Source: Leptospira biflexa serovar Patoc strain 'Patoc 1 (Paris)'
Lineage (GTDB): Bacteria > Spirochaetota > Leptospiria > Leptospirales > Leptospiraceae
Assembly (NCBI RefSeq): GCF_000017685.1
Contig: NC_010602.1
Location: 2,373,501 to 2,437,500, forward strand
DNA: 64,000 nt
Direction: 5' to 3'
Positions 59,960-64,000 of the stretch are shown in pieces. A program made the position numbers and the translations under genes. Position 1 is the first letter of the stretch. Each line of letters opens with the position of its first letter. The notes below the pieces were generated by a model. That model saw only the letters and a list, made by a program, of their open reading frames with translations, was not told the origin of the DNA and ran no database searches.

Positions 59960-61078
59960 ATGGAACCTTATATGGAAAATGCCGAGATTGAAAAAACACA
60001 AGAAGATGAAAAATTCACAAAAATAAAAGCTCTTGCAAAAGAAGCCTATCGTTTTCTCGATCAAGGTCGCTTCAAAGAAGCAAAAGAACGATTAGACATA
60101 TTACTTGATGAAGATCCTTCCAATACCTATGGGCTTGTTGGTCTTGGTGATTATTATGCCAAAACAAAACAACCTGAACAAGCCATCCAATACTATCGAA
60201 AATGTTTGAGCGGAGATACCACAAATAAGTTTTCTCTTATGGGACTGATGAATGCTTACCGTGACCTCAATAGTTTAAAACGAATCATTGAAGTGGCAGA
60301 AGAGTTTCACCACATAACCATCACAGACGCAAGTATCTTATCACGTGTTGCCGATGCTCATCGCAAATTAAAGAACTTCAAAGAATCTGAAGTGTATTAT
60401 ATGGAAGCGCTCCAAATCAATCCTAACGACCAATATGTCATTGTGGGACTTGGCCATTTGTACTTTGCCTGCCAACGGTATGCCGATGCCATTTTATGGT
60501 GGGAAAAACTCCTCGGTAGCCAACCAAATAATATTAAAATTCTCACAGAGATTGGAAATAGTTACCGCAAAATCAAAGATTTTGACAAAGCAATCCTTTA
60601 CTATGAAAGAGCAAAAGACCTTGATCCAAAAAACTTTTTTGCATTGTACGGACTTGCTGAATCCTATCGTGGGAAAAAGGACTTTAAAACCGCCATCACG
60701 TATTGGGAAAAAATTCTCGAATCCGACCCCGATAACAAACTCATTATCAACCGTTATGCGGATTCACTCAGAGGTCTTGGGAATTATGACAAAGCGCTTG
60801 AGTGTTTTAATAAAATCCTTGCCAGTGGTGATGACTACTTTGCTCTCCTCGGGAAAGCGGCCGCATTACGTCTGATTGGTGATTTAGAAAAAGCAGAAGA
60901 AATTTATTTGGGACTTCTTTCCAAATCTCCGAATGACCCAAGGCCAGCGTTGGAACTTTCTGATCTTTGGGACATTATGGGGAAAAAACCCCAAGCCATC
61001 AAACTTCTCGAAGATTTAGCAAAGAAAAATCCTTCTAATGAAGCGATTCGGGAAAGGATTGAATATTTAAAAGATTAA
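59960..61078 (+). CDS. TPR repeat protein
   Basis: A 372-residue soluble protein composed of about ten tetratricopeptide repeats, for example [40 protein letters not shown] and [20 protein letters not shown]. There is no signal peptide or membrane segment. Such proteins scaffold multi-protein complexes. It starts at [12 protein letters not shown]. It is divergent from ilvB with about 100 bp between starts. The partner is unknown. Confidence 0.9.
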   Translation: MEPYMENAEIEKTQEDEKFTKIKALAKEAYRFLDQGRFKEAKERLDILLDEDPSNTYGLVGLGDYYAKTKQPEQAIQYYRKCLSGDTTNKFSLMGLMNAYRDLNSLKRIIEVAEEFHHITITDASILSRVADAHRKLKNFKESEVYYMEALQINPNDQYVIVGLGHLYFACQRYADAILWWEKLLGSQPNNIKILTEIGNSYRKIKDFDKAILYYERAKDLDPKNFFALYGLAESYRGKKDFKTAITYWEKILESDPDNKLIINRYADSLRGLGNYDKALECFNKILASGDDYFALLGKAAALRLIGDLEKAEEIYLGLLSKSPNDPRPALELSDLWDIMGKKPQAIKLLEDLAKKNPSNEAIRERIEYLKD

Positions 61079-61109
61079 TATCTAAAACTGATTCGAATCA
61101 AACTTGGAA

Positions 61110-61250
61110 ATGAAGAGAGAAGAGTATTCTTTGATGAAGCCTTTTGAAAATATCTTACGATTCTATTTAGCAAAATCGAAGATGTTTTCAAGTTTTCACC
61201 AACGCTCTCTTTTATTCATTTTAGCAATTTCATTTCTCGTTTTAATTTAG
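61110..61250 (+). CDS. possible small membrane protein, 46 aa
   Basis: A 46-codon frame in the gap between the TPR gene and the MFS gene. It may start at ATG 61110 or ATG 61134 (purine-rich GAGAAGAG upstream). The C-terminal 14 residues (SLLFILAISFLVLI) would form one membrane helix, with basic residues before it. It could be a tail-anchored small protein or chance. The rest of the 61079-61314 gap holds nothing else I can support. Confidence 0.3.
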   Translation: MKREEYSLMKPFENILRFYLAKSKMFSSFHQRSLLFILAISFLVLI

Positions 61251-61314
61251 ATAGTCGCATCTAGAACAAATTCCTCTTTCAAAACGATGACTTAAACAAA
61301 CATCGTTTAAACAA

Positions 61315-62493
61315 TTAATTCAAATTTTTTTCTTCGATTTTTGAAAAGAAGAAATAAATCAACACTAGAAGTGCGATCACTCCTGTTACAAAAAAGGTAA
61401 CAGGGGCTCCAAACAAAAACCAAATCCAACCTGCAATCAGACTTGCAAAAAACAGGGAAACACTTTGTAACCCAGAGAAAAATCCAATCGCAGTTCCCAC
61501 TTCCTCTTTCGGGACAAGGTTACTAATCCAAGCTTTTGAGATCCCTTCTGTTGCACTTGCATAGATCCCGTATAAAAAAAAGGCTATGACCACCCATTCA
61601 AGTTTTTGTGCAAATCCCATAAGGAAATAAACCAAAACAAAAAGGAATAACCCAAATAAAAACATCTTTTTAAAACCAACCTTGTCTGCCAAAATTCCTA
61701 ATGGATACGCAAAGATTGCATACACCAAATTATAAAAGATATAAATACCAATGACATAACTGTCACCGAGTCCAACCTCTTTGGCTTTTAAAATCAAAAA
61801 CACATCAGAGCTATTCCAAAATGCAAAAACGATGAGACCAAACACTAACTTCCGATAATTGGGATTGGATTCCTTCCAATAGGAAAGGTAGGAAAACAAT
61901 GTTAGTGAATTCGTGAGTTTTTTCTCTTTTGTTATCGTTTCTTTCAATAGAAAAGTGAGACCAACGGAAATTAATCCTGGTACAACTGCCAGATAAAATA
62001 ATAAAACATAATGGTTGGGGTAGACTACCAAAAAGACGAGTGCGATACTTGGACCCAAAACAGCGCCTAAGGTATCAAAGGAACGGTGAAATCCAAAAAT
62101 TTGCGCTTTTGTAGTAGATGTTGCTTCTTCTGATAAAAGGGCATCCCTTGCACCAGTGCGAACACCTTTACCCATCCGATCTAATGTGCGAGCAAAAAGT
62201 ACAATCCCTGGCAATTGACTCATTACTAACAAAGGTTTGGAGATCGAACTAAGAAAGTAACCAAGTCGCACAAAAGGAACCCTCCTCCCATGCAAATCAG
62301 ATAGATTACCAAAATATCCCTTACTATAGCCTGCAATCAACTCGGCAATTCCTTCCAAAAATCCAATGAATATTACCGAATACTCAATCGACCGAAGGTA
62401 AATCGGAAGAATCGGATATAACATCTCACTTGCGATATCTGTAAATAGACTGACAAGGGAAAGGATCAAAACGGTTTTAGAAATTGTTTTCAT
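61315..62493 (-). CDS. major facilitator superfamily transporter
   Basis: A 392-residue protein with about twelve hydrophobic segments. The MFS signature is YFGNLSDLHGRRVPFVRLGY and the mid-loop RMGKGVRTGARDALLSE block is typical of a subfamily of YxlH-like or multidrug-like carriers. The substrate is not clear. It stands apart from its neighbours and converges on the TPR gene region. The start is ATG 62493. Confidence 0.87.
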   Translation of the reverse strand: MKTISKTVLILSLVSLFTDIASEMLYPILPIYLRSIEYSVIFIGFLEGIAELIAGYSKGYFGNLSDLHGRRVPFVRLGYFLSSISKPLLVMSQLPGIVLFARTLDRMGKGVRTGARDALLSEEATSTTKAQIFGFHRSFDTLGAVLGPSIALVFLVVYPNHYVLLFYLAVVPGLISVGLTFLLKETITKEKKLTNSLTLFSYLSYWKESNPNYRKLVFGLIVFAFWNSSDVFLILKAKEVGLGDSYVIGIYIFYNLVYAIFAYPLGILADKVGFKKMFLFGLFLFVLVYFLMGFAQKLEWVVIAFFLYGIYASATEGISKAWISNLVPKEEVGTAIGFFSGLQSVSLFFASLIAGWIWFLFGAPVTFFVTGVIALLVLIYFFFSKIEEKNLN

Positions 62494-62669
62494 TGGATCG
62501 AGAGACCATAGTCCAAACTGATCTTAGGTGGGGGTAAAAATACCACTCTTTCTAATGGGCAGAACAATGGTTTAGTGGGACAACATCTTTTTGAAAACAA
62601 GGGATCATTTGAATAAGAATCCACCGCCCAACTTCTGAACGGTGGTTGAGTCCGAGAAACCACCGCCCC

Positions 62670-64000
62670 TTACGGAGCGATAGTTTTCAGTAAACTTAAG
62701 TCTTCTTTTTTGAAGACTTTGATTGTGGTTTTGTCCCCTTCTTTCGGTTTTCCAGTGACATAGATTTTATCCCCAAAGAATGTGAGTTCCGAGTTTTCTT
62801 CAACTGGCTCTTCTGTCCTTTTTTCAAAGGTTAGGTCTGATTTAAATCGTGCGACATGGTATTTGTCTTTTACCTTTTCAATCACGTAGATTTTATCTTC
62901 CCGATTGATCATCGGTGTTCGCCAGAAAATATCTGCCGATTCACTTGTTTTTTTCACGCCTAATTTGTCTGGATCAAGTAAGACCAATTTGTGTTTTCGG
63001 GTTTCGATTTTTTCTCCATCGTAACCTAATACAAGTACCCCTTGGTTTGCAATTTCCTTAAATTCCTTTGAACAGATGTTATTGTAAGGACTTTTGAATA
63101 AAGCATCATCTTTTGCTGGATCAATGGCCCAAAGTTCGTTGGAATAATGTCCATCCGTATCATATTTAATGAACTTCATAAAAAGGATTTTGTTATTCAC
63201 AACATTATCACTTTGTTCTTCTTTTTTCTTGAGTTCTTCTTTGGTTTGCGCGAGTTCCGTTTTTAATTCTTCGACTTTGGCCTCAACCTTTTGGACCGCA
63301 TCTTCTTTTTTCGCACCATCACCTGAGGTAGTCGTTCCAGTCCTTGCCTCTTCTTTTTTGGCAATTTGTTCTTCTTTTTTACTCAACTCTTCTTTTTTGG
63401 CTTCAACTGCCTGAGTCTTTTGATCAGTTTCTTTTTTGTCTTGTTCGATCTTTTTGATTTCTTCTGCTTTTTTATCGATTTCGGTTTTGTTTTTCACCGG
63501 ATCTTTTTTCAGTTCATTTAAGCTTGCGACTGCTTCTGCTTCTTGTTTTTTCAGAGCATCCTTTTTGTCTTGGAGTTCTTTTCCTTCTTTGGACACTTCG
63601 TCTTTTTTATCTTGCAATACCTTCTTTTCTTCTTTCAGTTTATCGGTTTGCAACTTGTCCATTTTTTTGGCTTCGTCTTCCATCTTTTGTTTGGTGGCCG
63701 GATCTTTTTCTTTATCCTTCACCGTACGATTCACATCTTTTTCCAACTCATCCGTGGTAACATCTTTTCCACTGTCTTTTAAGATGTTCCCTTCGATGGG
63801 AATGATGATTTGAGTTTTGCCTGGCCAATTTTTATAAACAGTATCAATCCCTAGTTTATCAGGGGATGTAGCAGCTGTTACGCCCGCGGTGTATTTTTTT
63901 CCAAAAAATTTCGCGTCTTTACGATGTGTGGCATTGTAATAGAGAATGTACTGCGCCAATGTCTCTGCATTGCCAGCTTTGTATTGGAAAGATGTTTCGA
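62670..64000 (-). CDS. P83/100-family protein, 5' end beyond window
   Basis: The gene continues past 64000: the frame upstream of 63959 has no stop and reads ...FQYKAGNAET then LAQYILYYNAT. At least 443 residues are visible. The middle (about visible residues 75-265) is a Lys/Glu/Asp-rich coiled coil (KKEEQIAKKEEARTGTT). The ends include WPGKTQIIIPIE and a C-terminal beta-rich part. This arrangement matches the P83/P100 antigen of Borrelia and its spirochaete relatives, believed envelope-associated. The true start and signal peptide cannot be seen. Confidence 0.75.
   Translation of the reverse strand, partial: ETSFQYKAGNAETLAQYILYYNATHRKDAKFFGKKYTAGVTAATSPDKLGIDTVYKNWPGKTQIIIPIEGNILKDSGKDVTTDELEKDVNRTVKDKEKDPATKQKMEDEAKKMDKLQTDKLKEEKKVLQDKKDEVSKEGKELQDKKDALKKQEAEAVASLNELKKDPVKNKTEIDKKAEEIKKIEQDKKETDQKTQAVEAKKEELSKKEEQIAKKEEARTGTTTSGDGAKKEDAVQKVEAKVEELKTELAQTKEELKKKEEQSDNVVNNKILFMKFIKYDTDGHYSNELWAIDPAKDDALFKSPYNNICSKEFKEIANQGVLVLGYDGEKIETRKHKLVLLDPDKLGVKKTSESADIFWRTPMINREDKIYVIEKVKDKYHVARFKSDLTFEKRTEEPVEENSELTFFGDKIYVTGKPKEGDKTTIKVFKKEDLSLLKTIAP

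Noticed and set aside
63436..63813. 125-residue Ser/Phe-rich plus-strand frame
   Set aside because: It is the reverse of the Lys/Glu coiled coil of the P83/100-family gene.

Overview
This window is almost certainly chromosomal DNA from a spirochaete of the genus Leptospira. The evidence is a flaA2-flaA1 flagellar sheath operon preceded by a small PUR-fold (BpuR-like) gene, a giant GreA with a long N-terminal extension, a P83/100-family protein, lipoprotein signals with Asn just before the lipidated Cys, and a tRNA-Ile/tRNA-Ala pair away from any rRNA operon. Base composition is moderately AT-rich by eye. I cannot fix the species; nothing seen argues for a plasmid or prophage. There are no rRNA genes, insertion sequences or CRISPR arrays.

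Layout. 0-9 kb: an unknown 502-residue protein, a PilZ protein, an outer-membrane protein, a double-ACT protein, an MFS pump, a phasin-like protein, a BFN-UVR protein, three tRNAs, hemW and a CBS protein. 9-15.5 kb: an exonuclease and an aminotransferase on the minus strand, then a plus-strand metabolic operon (phosphohexomutase, argD, leuB, and a receiver with Glu in place of the phospho-Asp). 15.5-22 kb: a tight minus-strand cassette (solute-binding lipoprotein, kinase-fold protein, GT-C glycosyltransferase, pgeF) with a GH13 glycosidase transcribed away from it. 22-29 kb: a minus-strand run holding rel (interrupted by one in-frame stop), nadC, a LysM lipoprotein, a STAS protein, tgt, a Fur-family regulator and lptE. 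29-36.7 kb: a LytM/M23 protein, the giant greA, the PUR-flaA2-flaA1 operon and a cNMP-binding protein. 36.8-43.8 kb: a NarL-type regulator, a 7TMR-DISM hybrid kinase, a HerA-like ATPase, and groES-groEL with two CIRCE-like elements. 43.9-44.6 kb: a vapBC toxin-antitoxin pair, the clearest accessory DNA. 44.7-64 kb: a GGQ release-factor-like protein and a UVR protein, mrp, a metallophosphoesterase, a lone lipoyl domain, a GHKL-like protein coupled to a pabB-pabC fusion, xer-rsbW-hslV-hslU, a TPR lipoprotein, trxB, a pseudo-metallopeptidase, ilvB-ilvH, a TPR protein, an MFS transporter and the start-truncated P83/100 gene.

The most noteworthy signal is rel. The reading frame upstream and downstream of 23467-23469 is the same, and both sides match a bifunctional (p)ppGpp synthetase/hydrolase, but a TAA separates the hydrolase half from the synthetase half. 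Reinitiation at the next in-frame ATG would lose the synthetase nucleotide-binding loop. If this is not a sequence error, the strain either makes hydrolase only or uses readthrough. Other leads are the envelope cassette at 15.5-22 kb, the kinase-like ATPase embedded in the xer-hslVU operon, the PUR-flaA linkage, and several proteins with altered catalytic residues.
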